Below, one piece after another: positions 54,604 to 63,642 of a DNA stretch of 64,000 nt. Source of the DNA: an uncultured Ruminococcus sp. (GTDB taxonomy: Bacteria; Bacillota; Clostridia; Lachnospirales; Lachnospiraceae); assembly GCA_900544395.1 (NCBI GenBank), contig UQVC01000002.1:1-64000 (forward strand), given 5' to 3'. Each line of letters begins with the position of its first letter. Position 1 is the stretch's first letter. Under the pieces are notes generated by a model. The model was not told where the DNA came from, made no database searches, and saw only the letters and a program-made list of their open reading frames with translations. A program made the position numbers and the translations under genes.

Positions 54604-54942
54604 CTATTGCTGAGTGTAATGTTTTGCCTGTTCCATCCAGTAAGCTCGAATTCTTTCTATCATCTCTATACAATCATTTTGTGCGGTAGTAGCATTATAT
54701 TTCTTCATATCACTAAAAGTATGACCACATGGTTCGAGAGAATCGCCCTCATAACCACCACTTACACCTACAAGCCATTGACCCAATACTCTTGTTTTAA
54801 ACCTGAAAATGTAATACTGCATTTCGTGAAGTGTAAAGTTTCCCGTGCATTCTATCTTGTAGGGTTGTTTCCCTAACTCGCGCGGATCCGCTAACCATTC
54901 CAACATGTTGATTTGAGCAGCTTCTTGTTGATTAATATTCAT
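54604..54942 (-). CDS. Hypothetical protein, unrecognised family
   Basis: A 112-residue soluble protein. ATG 54942 is chosen for AAGGTGG upstream; the open frame to 55032 is not supported. Contains MLEWLADPRELGKQPYKIE, MQYYIFRFKTRVLGQWLVGVSGGYEGDSLEPCGHTFS (in parts) and a C-terminal helix. No signal or membrane segment. Family not recognised. No clear terminator in the ~150 AT-rich bases after it. Confidence 0.6.
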   Translation of the reverse strand: MNINQQEAAQINMLEWLADPRELGKQPYKIECTGNFTLHEMQYYIFRFKTRVLGQWLVGVSGGYEGDSLEPCGHTFSDMKKYNATTAQNDCIEMIERIRAYWMEQAKHYTQQ

Positions 54943-55085
54943 TGATTTTGACCCCACCTTCTCTATGTGATATAGTATTTTCAAATTCATGATACCATAC
55001 AGTATCAGACGAAGTCCACCCGCCGCAGACATGTATTACGGGATGCCAGGATGGATATACAACAAATGAAAGGGGTAGACAAACT

Positions 55086-56021
55086 ATGAAGCTCGTATTT
55101 TTAGATGCAAAAACAATTGGCAACGACATTGATCTGTCCAGATTTGATCTGTTTGGAGAAGTTGTGAAATATCCTTTTTCCACCCAACAGGAAGTGCCTG
55201 AACGCATTCAGGATGCAGATGTGGTCATTGTAAATAAAATTCAAGTGAATGAAGCCTCCATCGGCGCTGCCAGAAATCTCAAATTGGTCTGTGTCACTGC
55301 CACCGGCACAAACAATCTGGACAAGGAATATTTAGACAAACGCGGGATTGCGTGGAGAAATGTTGCCGGATACTCTACAGAATCAGTTGCCCAGCATACT
55401 TTTGCCATGTTGTTCTATCTTCTGGAGCATCTGCGATATTACGATGACTATGTCAAAGATGACCACTACACAAATGACACCATTTTCACTCATTTTGCCC
55501 AGACCTTCTACGAATTAAAAGGAAAAATCTGGGGCATTATCGGACTTGGAAATATCGGACGCAGAGTAGCTGCAATTGCAGAAGCTTTTGGTGCGCAAGT
55601 CATCTATGCTTCCCCATCCGGTGCAGCGCCTCAGGAAGGCTACCATCAGGTTTCTCTTGATACACTTCTTGAAACTTCCGATATTGTCTCTGTACATGCA
55701 CCTTTGAATGAACATACAGAACATCTTATGAACTTGAATGCCTTTTGTAAGATGAAAAAAAGCGCGATCTTCTTAAATCTGGGACGTGGTCCGATTGTTG
55801 TGGAAGCAGATTTAAAAACCGCACTGGAAACAAATGAAATACAAGCTGCCGGTCTGGACGTTCTGTGTGCAGAACCTATGTCCGAAAACAATCCGCTTCG
55901 CGGCTTCACGGACAGTAACCGGCTTCTTATCACACCACATATCGCATGGGCAAGCATAGAAGCCAGAACAAAACTTATGAACACCATTGCCGGACAAATC
56001 CAGGAGTTCTTCGGACTGTAA
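55086..56021 (+). CDS. D-2-hydroxyacid dehydrogenase
   Basis: A 311-residue NAD(P)-dependent oxidoreductase of the D-isomer 2-hydroxyacid dehydrogenase family. NAD site is GIIGLGNIGRRVAAIAEAFG near residue 147. The catalytic triad arginine is in FLNLGRGPIV, glutamate in LDVLCAEPM and histidine in LLITPHIAWAS. The substrate (glycerate, hydroxypyruvate or a branched hydroxyacid) is not defined. GAAAGGGG precedes ATG. Stands alone between unrelated genes. Confidence 0.9.
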   Translation: MKLVFLDAKTIGNDIDLSRFDLFGEVVKYPFSTQQEVPERIQDADVVIVNKIQVNEASIGAARNLKLVCVTATGTNNLDKEYLDKRGIAWRNVAGYSTESVAQHTFAMLFYLLEHLRYYDDYVKDDHYTNDTIFTHFAQTFYELKGKIWGIIGLGNIGRRVAAIAEAFGAQVIYASPSGAAPQEGYHQVSLDTLLETSDIVSVHAPLNEHTEHLMNLNAFCKMKKSAIFLNLGRGPIVVEADLKTALETNEIQAAGLDVLCAEPMSENNPLRGFTDSNRLLITPHIAWASIEARTKLMNTIAGQIQEFFGL

Positions 56022-56034
56022 CGCCTGACAATAT

Positions 56035-56084
56035 AAGCTGTAACGCATTTTATCTTTGTGATAACACGTTACAGCTTTTCTCTT
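56035..56084 (+). terminator. Terminator after the 2-hydroxyacid dehydrogenase
   Basis: AAGCTGTAACG (56035-56045) pairs perfectly with CGTTACAGCTT (56067-56077), followed by TTCTCTTTT. The second arm overlaps the last codons of the convergent gene. Confidence 0.75.
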
Positions 56085-56623
56085 TTCAGCTTACACTCTC
56101 CCCGAGAAGCGGAGCGATCTTGCATCACCAAAATAGTTCCTAAAATATATCCGCAATCCCAGTTCTTGAACCTTTCGTCATCATAATGAAAACAAGGATG
56201 TTTAAATACTATACCCGCTCCTATCCCATTATCAAATACTTTCAGATAATCCTCTTCCTCACACGATACCACTTTCATCGAATCCGGAAACGCTTTTCCG
56301 AATACTTCTTCATCTGAATACAGATCTTTTTGATACTGCGGCAACGCCAAGAACTTTCCTTTTATCAGAAAGTTTGCGCATACCCGTTTCATTTTCAAAG
56401 CCGGCATTTCTTTCTCCTCTGGTATATCATACAAAACCTGATCTATTTCAATTTTTGACAGATCAACACCAAGGGCGTCAAAAAAATTTTTTTGTTCCAG
56501 GGTAAGACTTTCCATAAATTCTGTATTCAAATCACCATTTTTAGAATAATCATTTGCTTTGTAAAGCAATTTCGTTGATTCGATATCGACATCCAGTTGC
56601 CATGGCAAACATTCAAAAAACAT
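56069..56623 (-). CDS. Hypothetical protein, unrecognised family
   Basis: A 184-residue soluble acidic protein. ATG 56623 has GAGGAG eight bases upstream; a GTG at 56632 is too close. Contains LTLEQKNFFDALGVDLSKIEIDQ, VCANFLIKGKFLALPQYQKDLYSDEEVFGKAFPDSMKVV (in parts) and a basic tail. No family recognised. It is convergent with the dehydrogenase gene and divergent from the AraC gene; the 198-base gap beyond it shows only weak promoter-like boxes. Confidence 0.65.
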   Translation of the reverse strand: MFFECLPWQLDVDIESTKLLYKANDYSKNGDLNTEFMESLTLEQKNFFDALGVDLSKIEIDQVLYDIPEEKEMPALKMKRVCANFLIKGKFLALPQYQKDLYSDEEVFGKAFPDSMKVVSCEEEDYLKVFDNGIGAGIVFKHPCFHYDDERFKNWDCGYILGTILVMQDRSASRGECKLKREKL

Positions 56624-56821
56624 ATCCGTCACTCCTCATCCAATCACTAAGAAATTTCAATTCTTCTTTTGTTTCCCCGGGAAATTGTGCTGCATATTCC
56701 CTTTTTTCATTTTACCACAGAAATCTGGAAAAACATCCCTGAAATCTCCCATTTCCTGCAATTTTATATTATACTGAGACTATACGCCCACACGGCAGTC
56801 TGATGATCACGAGGTAACCTT

Positions 56822-57916
56822 ATGCAGAACATGAACTACTATTACGACTTTTCCGGACAAAAATTCAATCACCCTTTAAGCTTAAGCATCAACAGCTTCG
56901 ACCGCAAAGTATTTTCCAGGCAGACCAGTCTGGAACTGTCTTATGTATTAAAAGGACGCTATGAAGTCGTGACAGAACAGATCTCCCATCCACTGGATGA
57001 ACAGGAACTGGCTGTCATTGCCCCGGATGAGATCCACATATTGAAAAAACTTCAGCCGGACAGTGTCATTCTGACCATTCACATTGACTTTGAACGGATT
57101 CCGGAAAATATGCTGGGCTCCTGTAAAAATCTGTTCCATACGATTTTGTGTACACAACAGAGCAATACGGCTCTTTTAGACGCCTTAAAAGAGGAAATCC
57201 GCCAGCTTCTGCTTGTGCTTTTAGACGGAGATTCTTCAGAAGGAACGGATCTTTTTGCCCTCAATGAAATCATGATGAACATCCTCTGTATTACAAAAAA
57301 GCAGCGAAATACCTCTTTTGAACAGCTCCCAGTGGATTCCACCCACCACGAGAATTATGTCCGCGCCATTTCTTTTATTGACCGGCACTATCAGGAGGAT
57401 ATCCATCTTTCCGACATTGCAGAGACACTTTCTTTCAGTACCAGCTATACTTCCCGGCTTTTTACACGCTATACCGGGCTTTCTTTTGTAAAATATCTGT
57501 CTTATGTACGGGTGAGGGAATCTCTGGAAGATTTGTTGGAAGGGAAAGATTCCATTGAAGAAATTTCTGCAAAATGCGGGATGCCAAACTCCAAATCATA
57601 TTCTCAGATTTTCAAAGAACTGTACGGGATCACGCCAAGTACCTATCGAAAACGGTTTTTAAAAAACCTGCTTCCTCTTCCCGACCTGGAATCACGCCCC
57701 ATGGAGTTTACTCAGGAACAAAAAGATCTGCTCCTTCACACCTTTCATCTGGATCGGACAAATCCGCCCCGGCTCCAGATCAAAGATATCCAGATCAAAG
57801 CGCAGGAGGATACTTTAAGCCTCACCATCGCCGATGCTGGACAAAAAGAAATCCTGTTCCATCCCAACGGAAAGGAACTTCAGATCACCATCCGCCCTGT
57901 TCAGAAAACTCGGTAA
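56822..57916 (+). CDS. AraC-family transcriptional regulator
   Basis: A 364-residue regulator. A cupin-like sensing domain (about 1-150; LSYVLKGRYEVVTEQ, ELAVIAPDEIHIL) is followed by a C-terminal AraC DNA-binding domain (about 180-280) with ISFIDRHYQEDIHLSDIAETLSFSTSYTSRLF (in parts) and the second helix-turn-helix MPNSKSYSQIFKELYGITPSTYRKR. An extra ~85 residues follow. It likely controls the flavin reductase gene 168 bases downstream on the same strand. Confidence 0.92.
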   Translation: MQNMNYYYDFSGQKFNHPLSLSINSFDRKVFSRQTSLELSYVLKGRYEVVTEQISHPLDEQELAVIAPDEIHILKKLQPDSVILTIHIDFERIPENMLGSCKNLFHTILCTQQSNTALLDALKEEIRQLLLVLLDGDSSEGTDLFALNEIMMNILCITKKQRNTSFEQLPVDSTHHENYVRAISFIDRHYQEDIHLSDIAETLSFSTSYTSRLFTRYTGLSFVKYLSYVRVRESLEDLLEGKDSIEEISAKCGMPNSKSYSQIFKELYGITPSTYRKRFLKNLLPLPDLESRPMEFTQEQKDLLLHTFHLDRTNPPRLQIKDIQIKAQEDTLSLTIADAGQKEILFHPNGKELQITIRPVQKTR

Positions 57917-58084
57917 AGTTTCATCTTTTCTAAACACTGTCATTTTTTGTCTTATTATAAAATATATTTCAGATTTTCAAGTAAAATAGGACAAATTTCG
58001 CCGTTTATTATGTCGGGAAAAGGACGATATTTTTATCACTTCATATTAAAATAAACCCAGAACTTATTCAGGAGGATTTTAATA

Positions 58085-60031
58085 ATGAATGCATATCCAA
58101 AACTGTTCTCCCCGATCAAGATCGGAGAGACCACTGTAAAAAACCGTGTCTTTATGCCGCCAATCTCTACCAATCTGGCAGACAAAGGATACGTGACCGA
58201 CGCACTGGTCGAACACTATGCTGCCCGCGCCAAAGGCGGTGTGGGACTGATCGTAACAGAAGTAACCACCGTAGAACCGACTTACGTCTACCTGCCGGGA
58301 GATATGTCCATCTGCGATGACAGCTATATTCCGGGATGGGAAAAGCTGACAGCTGCTGTTCACCAGTACGGCGCCAAAATTTTGCCGCAGCTGTTCCACC
58401 CTGCTTATATGGCATTCCCGATCCCGGGTACGCCAAGACTGATTGCCCCTTCTTTTGTCGGACCATACTATGCAAAAGAAGCCCCAAGACCGGCCACCGT
58501 GGAAGAACTTCAGGTCATCATCCGCCAGTTCGGAGAAGCTGCGCTTCGTGTAAAAAAAGCAGGCGGTGACGGTGTGGAGATCCATGCTGCCCATGCTCAT
58601 GGACTGTTGGGAGGTTTTCTCTCTCCGCTTTATAACAAACGGACAGATGCCTATGGCGGAGATATCAACGGACGTCTGAAACTGACTTTGGAAGTGATCG
58701 CAGAAGTCAGAAAAATGTGCGGAAAAGACTTCATCATTGACGTTCGGATCTCCGGAGATGAATATTCTGACGGCGGTCTGAACTTAAACGATGCAATTTA
58801 TGTATCCAAACAGCTGGAAAAAGCCGGGGTCGATATGCTCCATGTTTCCGGCGGAACTACCATCAAACGTGGAAGCTCCATTCCTGCACCCGGAACAAAA
58901 ATGGGATCTCACAGCGCACTTTCAGCTGAGATCAAAAAGCATGTTTCCATCCCTGTTGCAACTGTAGGACGGATCACGGAACCTTGGCTGGCAGAAGAAC
59001 TGCTGGAAAATGACAAAGCGGATATCTGCATGATTGGCCGCGCAAATCTCTGTGAACCGGAATTTTGCAACAAAGCGCAAAACGGACAGGAAGAAGAAAT
59101 CCGCCCATGTATCGGCTGTCTGCGCTGCCTAAATGGCATTATGTTTGGAAAACGGGTGGCATGTACCGTCAATCCTTCTCTGGAACCGGAAAATGAAGAT
59201 ACCATCACCCCTGCCAAAGACGCGAAAAATGTTCTTGTGATCGGCGGAGGTCCTGCCGGAATGGAAGCCGCCTACGTTGCCGCAAGACGCGGACATCACG
59301 TTGTCCTTGCAGACCGTCAGGATTCACTGGGCGGAACTGTCCGGATCGCCGCTGTCCCGATTGCAAAGCAAGATCTGACACAGCTGATCAAATATCAGGC
59401 TCATAAGCTGGAACAGGCAGGCGTTACCGTTCTGTTCAATACCGAAGTAACACTGGACATGATCCAAAAAGAGTATCCGGACTATGAAATCGTCCTCAGC
59501 GCAGGTGCAGCTCCGATCGTTCCGGAATTTATGACCCATTTCAAAGACTGGATGACTGCAGATGACGTCCTCTACGGCAGAAAATTCCCAGGACGTAAGA
59601 TCGTTGTCATCGGCGGCGGTTCTGTAGGATGTGAAACTGCAGATTATCTGGCTCCGGTTCTCAATGACCGGTTCCCGAGAAATCGCGAGATCACACTGGT
59701 GGAAATGGCTCATGAGATCATGGAGACAGAAAGCGGACCGGGAAGAAGTCTGCTTGTTCAAAGAATGATGGAAAAAGGGATCCAGATCCTCTGTGATTCC
59801 AAAGTCGAAGAAGTGACCGAATCTACTATCAAATATACAAAAGATGGGGTTACACACGAGATTTCTGATGCCGATACTCTTGTTCTGGCAATAGGATATC
59901 GCCCATCTGATACTCTGGGAGCACAATTAGATGCTGCAGGCATTTCCTGTCACATGATCGGGGACTGTCAGAAACCTGGAAATATCAAAGATGCCATTAC
60001 ACAAGGTTATCAGACTGCATTGACTCTCTAA
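58085..60031 (+). CDS. Fe-S flavin enoate/dienoyl-CoA reductase (OYE family)
   Basis: A 648-residue three-domain oxidoreductase of the 2,4-dienoyl-CoA reductase/BaiCD/FldZ group. The FMN TIM barrel (1-330) includes EIHAAHAHGLLGGFLSPLYNKRTDAYGG (in parts). The [4Fe-4S] motif CIGCLRC and a cysteine 12 residues later are at about 342-360. A NAD(P)H/FAD domain has LVIGGGPAGMEAA near 384 and IVVIGGGSVGCETA near 507. It reduces an activated C=C bond; substrate (enoate, cinnamate, bile-acid intermediate or dienoyl-CoA) is open. TCAGGAGGA precedes ATG. Confidence 0.92.
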   Translation: MNAYPKLFSPIKIGETTVKNRVFMPPISTNLADKGYVTDALVEHYAARAKGGVGLIVTEVTTVEPTYVYLPGDMSICDDSYIPGWEKLTAAVHQYGAKILPQLFHPAYMAFPIPGTPRLIAPSFVGPYYAKEAPRPATVEELQVIIRQFGEAALRVKKAGGDGVEIHAAHAHGLLGGFLSPLYNKRTDAYGGDINGRLKLTLEVIAEVRKMCGKDFIIDVRISGDEYSDGGLNLNDAIYVSKQLEKAGVDMLHVSGGTTIKRGSSIPAPGTKMGSHSALSAEIKKHVSIPVATVGRITEPWLAEELLENDKADICMIGRANLCEPEFCNKAQNGQEEEIRPCIGCLRCLNGIMFGKRVACTVNPSLEPENEDTITPAKDAKNVLVIGGGPAGMEAAYVAARRGHHVVLADRQDSLGGTVRIAAVPIAKQDLTQLIKYQAHKLEQAGVTVLFNTEVTLDMIQKEYPDYEIVLSAGAAPIVPEFMTHFKDWMTADDVLYGRKFPGRKIVVIGGGSVGCETADYLAPVLNDRFPRNREITLVEMAHEIMETESGPGRSLLVQRMMEKGIQILCDSKVEEVTESTIKYTKDGVTHEISDADTLVLAIGYRPSDTLGAQLDAAGISCHMIGDCQKPGNIKDAITQGYQTALTL

Positions 60032-60036
60032 ATGAC

Positions 60037-60084
60037 AAAAGCTGAGAGATATCCTCACCCTTGATGATATCTCCCGGCTTTTTA
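60037..60084. terminator. Terminator between the flavin reductase and psd
   Basis: GAGATATC (60046-60053) pairs with GATATCTC (60065-60072), extended by AAAAGC and GGCTTTTT. The T run on the plus strand is strong; the minus-strand one is weaker. Confidence 0.8.
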
Positions 60085-60951
60085 TTGTGTCATCCCTTTT
60101 CCGATGCTCTCTCCCAGTTTCACCTTTGTTTCAATCCCCTGCCCGGAATTTTCCCAGATATCCGGATCCGGCATTGCTTTCCCTTTCTGAGTCAAAAGCA
60201 CGATCGTAGATCCTCCAAATGCAAAATTTCCTTTTTCCTGTCCTCTTCGGACTCTTGCAGCCTGATGGCGGTTTTCAATCTTTCCAACCAGCATGGCTCC
60301 CACCTCCATCATAAGGATCGTTCCAAAATGATCCGAACATAACAGAGAAAATTCCCTGGCATTTTCTTTATAAACAGGAACCGAATCGTTGGCGATCGGA
60401 TTCACGGTATGAAGTACTCCCGGAATCGTTACATTTTCTGATTTTACTCCATCATCCACATAAATATAGCGATGATAATCTTCCACACAAAGCCGAAAGA
60501 TCCACGCATATCCGCCTTCATACCGCTTTGCAAGCGCGGGATTTTTCACAAGGCTTTCCACACTGTAACTGGTATGTTTGATCTGAAAGCGGGAATGATC
60601 TTCAATTTTATATACACTCAGCCGTCCGTCGCATGGACTGATCAGCCTGGCTGGATCCCGCACCACTTTCCTGGCTCCCGGAAGCGCTTTTCTCTTAAAA
60701 AACGCATTGAACGACTCATATTTCTTCTGCTCATATTGATACATCGCAATCCCATGTTTTCGGATAAACCACGGGATCAGGGGGCGTGAATATCCAGAAT
60801 CCAAAAATCTTTCTCCCAGGCGGGAAATCTTTGGCTGGATCAGCCCTTTTAATAAAATCCGTCCCACTTCATGACTGTAAAGCCATTCCAGAAATCGATC
60901 CTGTCCGGTGCTGCATTCTTTGACCGTTCCTTTTCTGTCTGCCAGTTTCAT
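60082..60951 (-). CDS. psd: Phosphatidylserine decarboxylase
   Basis: A 289-residue pyruvoyl enzyme that makes phosphatidylethanolamine. The self-cleavage site is FGGSTIVLL near residue 245, where the serine becomes pyruvoyl (LGST-type; here GGST). ISPCDGRLSVYKI, VEDYHRYIYVDDG and HTVNPIA (HxVNP) motifs are present. Last gene of the operon PAP2 - UPF0104 - pssA - psd, 20 bases after pssA. Confidence 0.95.
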   Translation of the reverse strand: MKLADRKGTVKECSTGQDRFLEWLYSHEVGRILLKGLIQPKISRLGERFLDSGYSRPLIPWFIRKHGIAMYQYEQKKYESFNAFFKRKALPGARKVVRDPARLISPCDGRLSVYKIEDHSRFQIKHTSYSVESLVKNPALAKRYEGGYAWIFRLCVEDYHRYIYVDDGVKSENVTIPGVLHTVNPIANDSVPVYKENAREFSLLCSDHFGTILMMEVGAMLVGKIENRHQAARVRRGQEKGNFAFGGSTIVLLTQKGKAMPDPDIWENSGQGIETKVKLGESIGKGMTQ

Positions 60952-60971
60952 CGTCTACTTCCTCCTTTTTT

Positions 60972-61640
60972 CTAAATGTGCCTGAAGAATCTCTCCCTGC
61001 AGAACTCCCACCATCCGCCTTGATAAAACAAAACAATCAAGACTGCTATTGCCACAATCCCAACCAGAACAGCCAGCTCCTTATTCGATGGCTTGCGGAA
61101 TTTAAAATCTGCCACAAACAAAACGCCAACAACTGCAACGGCAATGTGCAGCGCATATAAGAACCACCCATATCCCGGAAACAAAATCGAGATTACAAAC
61201 AACAACGGCAGAACAACCGACATCGATGTAATCGGAAGGCCTTGATAATACTTTCTGTTTTCGCCGGTTTCCTGCTGTCTTTTGGTCTCCATCACATTGA
61301 AATATCCAAGACGGATCACTCCTGCAAGTCCATATAACACCAGAATGACCAGACTGTAAACATGCCGCATTCCCAGTTCATAACACAACACGATGGGAAG
61401 TACCCCAAAACAGACAACATCACACAAAGAATCTATCTGGATCCCAAATTGTTTTTCATCCTCCGTCCGGTTCTTTTTTGTCCTTGCGATCTTTCCGTCA
61501 AACATATCACACAATCCAGACAGTGCCAGACAAAATACCGCCCATCTTGTATGTCCCGTCACTGCACAAAAAATTCCAATAATAGATGAGGTAAAACTGA
61601 TATATGTCAGCACCACCGTATAATCGTAAAATCCTATCAT
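60972..61640 (-). CDS. pssA: CDP-diacylglycerol-serine O-phosphatidyltransferase
   Basis: A 222-residue CDP-alcohol phosphatidyltransferase that makes phosphatidylserine. The CAPT motif is spread through LCDMFDGKIARTKKNRTEDEKQFGIQIDSLCDVVCFGV (in parts; D..DG..AR........G...D...D). Six membrane helices are visible. It overlaps the upstream UPF0104 gene as ATGA. Confidence 0.94.
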   Translation of the reverse strand: MIGFYDYTVVLTYISFTSSIIGIFCAVTGHTRWAVFCLALSGLCDMFDGKIARTKKNRTEDEKQFGIQIDSLCDVVCFGVLPIVLCYELGMRHVYSLVILVLYGLAGVIRLGYFNVMETKRQQETGENRKYYQGLPITSMSVVLPLLFVISILFPGYGWFLYALHIAVAVVGVLFVADFKFRKPSNKELAVLVGIVAIAVLIVLFYQGGWWEFCRERFFRHI

Positions 61641-62698
61641 CCCTCAACACGCTCCTTTATACACTTCTTTTGTTCTCTCATTCTGTCGTTTCCTATCGTC
61701 AGCTGCGCCACGACTGTAAACACTGCACTGATCAGCAGCTCTCCGTAATATCCCAGCCCCCGGCTCAATACCATTCCCGGCAGCAGCAAAGAACCAAATA
61801 CCGGGCGGAAAATATGTAAAAACAGAGTTTCACTGATTCCCATTCCTCCAGGCAAAGGCAGCATATCCACAGAAACGGAAATCACTGCCTGCAAAAATAC
61901 CACATCCCAAAAAGAGGTTCCGGAAAGTCCAAATGCCAGATATACAAACCAGGTTGCCGCAAACAATGCCATTCTCTGTACAAATGTAATTCCAAATACA
62001 ATTAGGATCACACCCAGATGTTCCTTCAGATACTCTGCCGTTCCACGATAGGTATCCATGGACAGTTCCAGCTTTTCCACTCTCTCTTTTTTCGGTTTCA
62101 TCAAGTGAAATCGCTCCAAAATCTGCATTCCCTTCCTCAAGATCACTCGGGCAAGCACCGGATGAAACACCAGAACCGTCATAAATATTACGCAAAATAC
62201 ATTCAGTCCCAGCCCCAGATAATACACCGGGAGAATCCCCTCCAGATATCGGTGAAGAAATCCCTGTCCGAATATGAGAATCCCGATTCCAATCACAACC
62301 AGTACCAGCTTATAGGTAATGGTCACGATCATTAAGACAACGGTAGACACCGGGATGGGGATCCTCTCTTTCTTCATATAATAGATCTGCATGGGCTGTC
62401 CGCCGCTTGCCGAAGGTGTAATACAACTAAAAAAGAATCCAACGGAAGAAAACAGAAAACAGGTTCTCTTTTTCAACTGTGTTCCGTAAGATTTCATCAT
62501 ATACCAGATGATAATGGATTCTCCCCATATAAAAAACAACACCAGTCCAACTCCCGGAAGCAGCCATTCCCACTGAGCTGTCTGAATTGCCAGCATCATA
62601 CTTTCCAGATCTTCCCCATGAAAAACCCCATACAATGTCAGCCCAAACACTGCAAAAAGAAATACCATGTTCCATACTGCTTTTTTCTTATCTCTCAT
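61637..62698 (-). CDS. UPF0104/flippase-like polytopic membrane protein
   Basis: A 353-residue membrane protein of the LPG-synthase-TM/UPF0104 family (related to the N-terminal half of MprF), with about eight helices. It contains FFSCITPSASGGQPMQIYYMKKE and LPGGMGISE, both family hallmarks. MprF-type domains flip lipids; a role in moving a lipid in this phospholipid operon is likely, but the substrate is unknown. Start overlaps the PAP2 stop by 11 bases. Confidence 0.88.
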   Translation of the reverse strand: MRDKKKAVWNMVFLFAVFGLTLYGVFHGEDLESMMLAIQTAQWEWLLPGVGLVLFFIWGESIIIWYMMKSYGTQLKKRTCFLFSSVGFFFSCITPSASGGQPMQIYYMKKERIPIPVSTVVLMIVTITYKLVLVVIGIGILIFGQGFLHRYLEGILPVYYLGLGLNVFCVIFMTVLVFHPVLARVILRKGMQILERFHLMKPKKERVEKLELSMDTYRGTAEYLKEHLGVILIVFGITFVQRMALFAATWFVYLAFGLSGTSFWDVVFLQAVISVSVDMLPLPGGMGISETLFLHIFRPVFGSLLLPGMVLSRGLGYYGELLISAVFTVVAQLTIGNDRMREQKKCIKERVEG

Positions 62699-63398
62699 GC
62701 CTCATCCCTCCTGCCAGTCGAAACATCCATCTTTGGATTCCTTCGCAAAATTTCTGATATCCCCGATACCAGGTTCCTCGTTTGCCAAGCCAAAAACAAA
62801 GTTCTGCCAGCAGCACACCACCTGCCACGTCCCAAAGTACATGCTGCTTTGTTGTCAAGGTCGACAAAAAAACACAAACCGCAATACCGGCGGACAGATA
62901 CTGATACCACTTCGGAATCTCTTTTCTTCCCCGGATTCCCAGAAAACAAAACCAGCTGACCAGACAATGAATGGACGGAAATAAGTTATCTGCAGCATCG
63001 ATAGAATAAAGACAGAGTACTATCTGATTCCAAAATCCGTCTGCCACGATCTCCGGTCTGGTATTGGTCGTTGGAAACAACACATAAAATCCAAAACACA
63101 CAATTCGAGACAACGCATCTGCTGTAAAAAAACGGTATACACTTTCTTTGTCCTGTCTTGCGATCAGAATATAATTAACAGCCCAGAACAAATAGCATCC
63201 AAAATAAATGATCACTGTCCACGGCACAAACGGAATTTTATCATCCAGTACAGTCTCCATATGATAATGGTATCGTCCGGACGCAATCCATCTGCCGCCA
63301 TTGTATGCAAGTGTATTCCAGATCAGCGCAAGTGCGATCGGTACGATGCCATAGACCGGGATCAGATGTTTCCCTGTTTTCTTTGACTGGTTCTTCAT
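62688..63398 (-). CDS. PAP2-family membrane phosphatase
   Basis: A 236-residue membrane protein of the type-2 phosphatidic-acid phosphatase superfamily. ATG 63398 follows GGGAAGGAA; the open frame to 63458 begins before the promoter. The motifs are present in reduced form: NLFPSIHCLVSWF (PSxH) and STLTTKQHVLWDVAGG (HxxxD) near residues 145-205, with about five helices. It may dephosphorylate a lipid phosphate such as phosphatidic acid or undecaprenyl-PP. First gene of the lipid operon. Confidence 0.88.
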   Translation of the reverse strand: MKNQSKKTGKHLIPVYGIVPIALALIWNTLAYNGGRWIASGRYHYHMETVLDDKIPFVPWTVIIYFGCYLFWAVNYILIARQDKESVYRFFTADALSRIVCFGFYVLFPTTNTRPEIVADGFWNQIVLCLYSIDAADNLFPSIHCLVSWFCFLGIRGRKEIPKWYQYLSAGIAVCVFLSTLTTKQHVLWDVAGGVLLAELCFWLGKRGTWYRGYQKFCEGIQRWMFRLAGGMRHER

Positions 63399-63437
63399 GT
63401 TCCTGATTCCTTCCCCTCTGCAAGTTTGGCTGTTTTC

Positions 63438-63466
63438 AGTATAATCACTTTTTGCCACCGACTCAA
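63438..63466 (-). promoter_or_regulatory. Promoter of the lipid operon
   Basis: TTGAGT (63461-63466), 17 bases and TATACT (63438-63443) on the minus strand, about 40 bases before the PAP2 start. Confidence 0.7.
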
Positions 63467-63480
63467 TACTCTTTACTGTA

Positions 63481-63520
63481 TCTTTAATAATCTTTAAGAA
63501 ATCCTAAGAAATCGCATAAG
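63481..63520 (-). repeat. Tandem 10-bp repeats before the lipid operon promoter
   Basis: On the plus strand four decamers follow one another: TCTTTAATAA, TCTTTAAGAA, ATCCTAAGAA, ATCGCATAAG. Read on the minus strand, YTTA-type half sites recur every 10 bases starting 14 bases upstream of the -35 box, as for OmpR-family response-regulator sites. Confidence 0.55.
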
Positions 63521-63544
63521 AAAAGAAAGCCTGCTTCTTTCTTA

Positions 63545-63597
63545 TAAAAAATTACAGGGGCATCTTTGACCCATATAAGCCAAATCTGCCCCCTGTT
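63545..63597 (-). terminator. pnp terminator
   Basis: On the minus strand ACAGGGGGCA (63587-63596) pairs with TGCCCCTGT (63554-63562), one G bulged, followed by AATTTTTTA. The loop is about 24 bases. Confidence 0.75.
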
Positions 63598-63642
63598 TGG
63601 AACAATCTATGTTTCTGCAGTCCCTTTTATATTCACTTCAAT

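Noticed and set aside
57917..58084. Promoter for the flavin reductase gene
   Set aside because: Several AT-rich boxes exist but none has a convincing -35/-10 pair, so none is listed.
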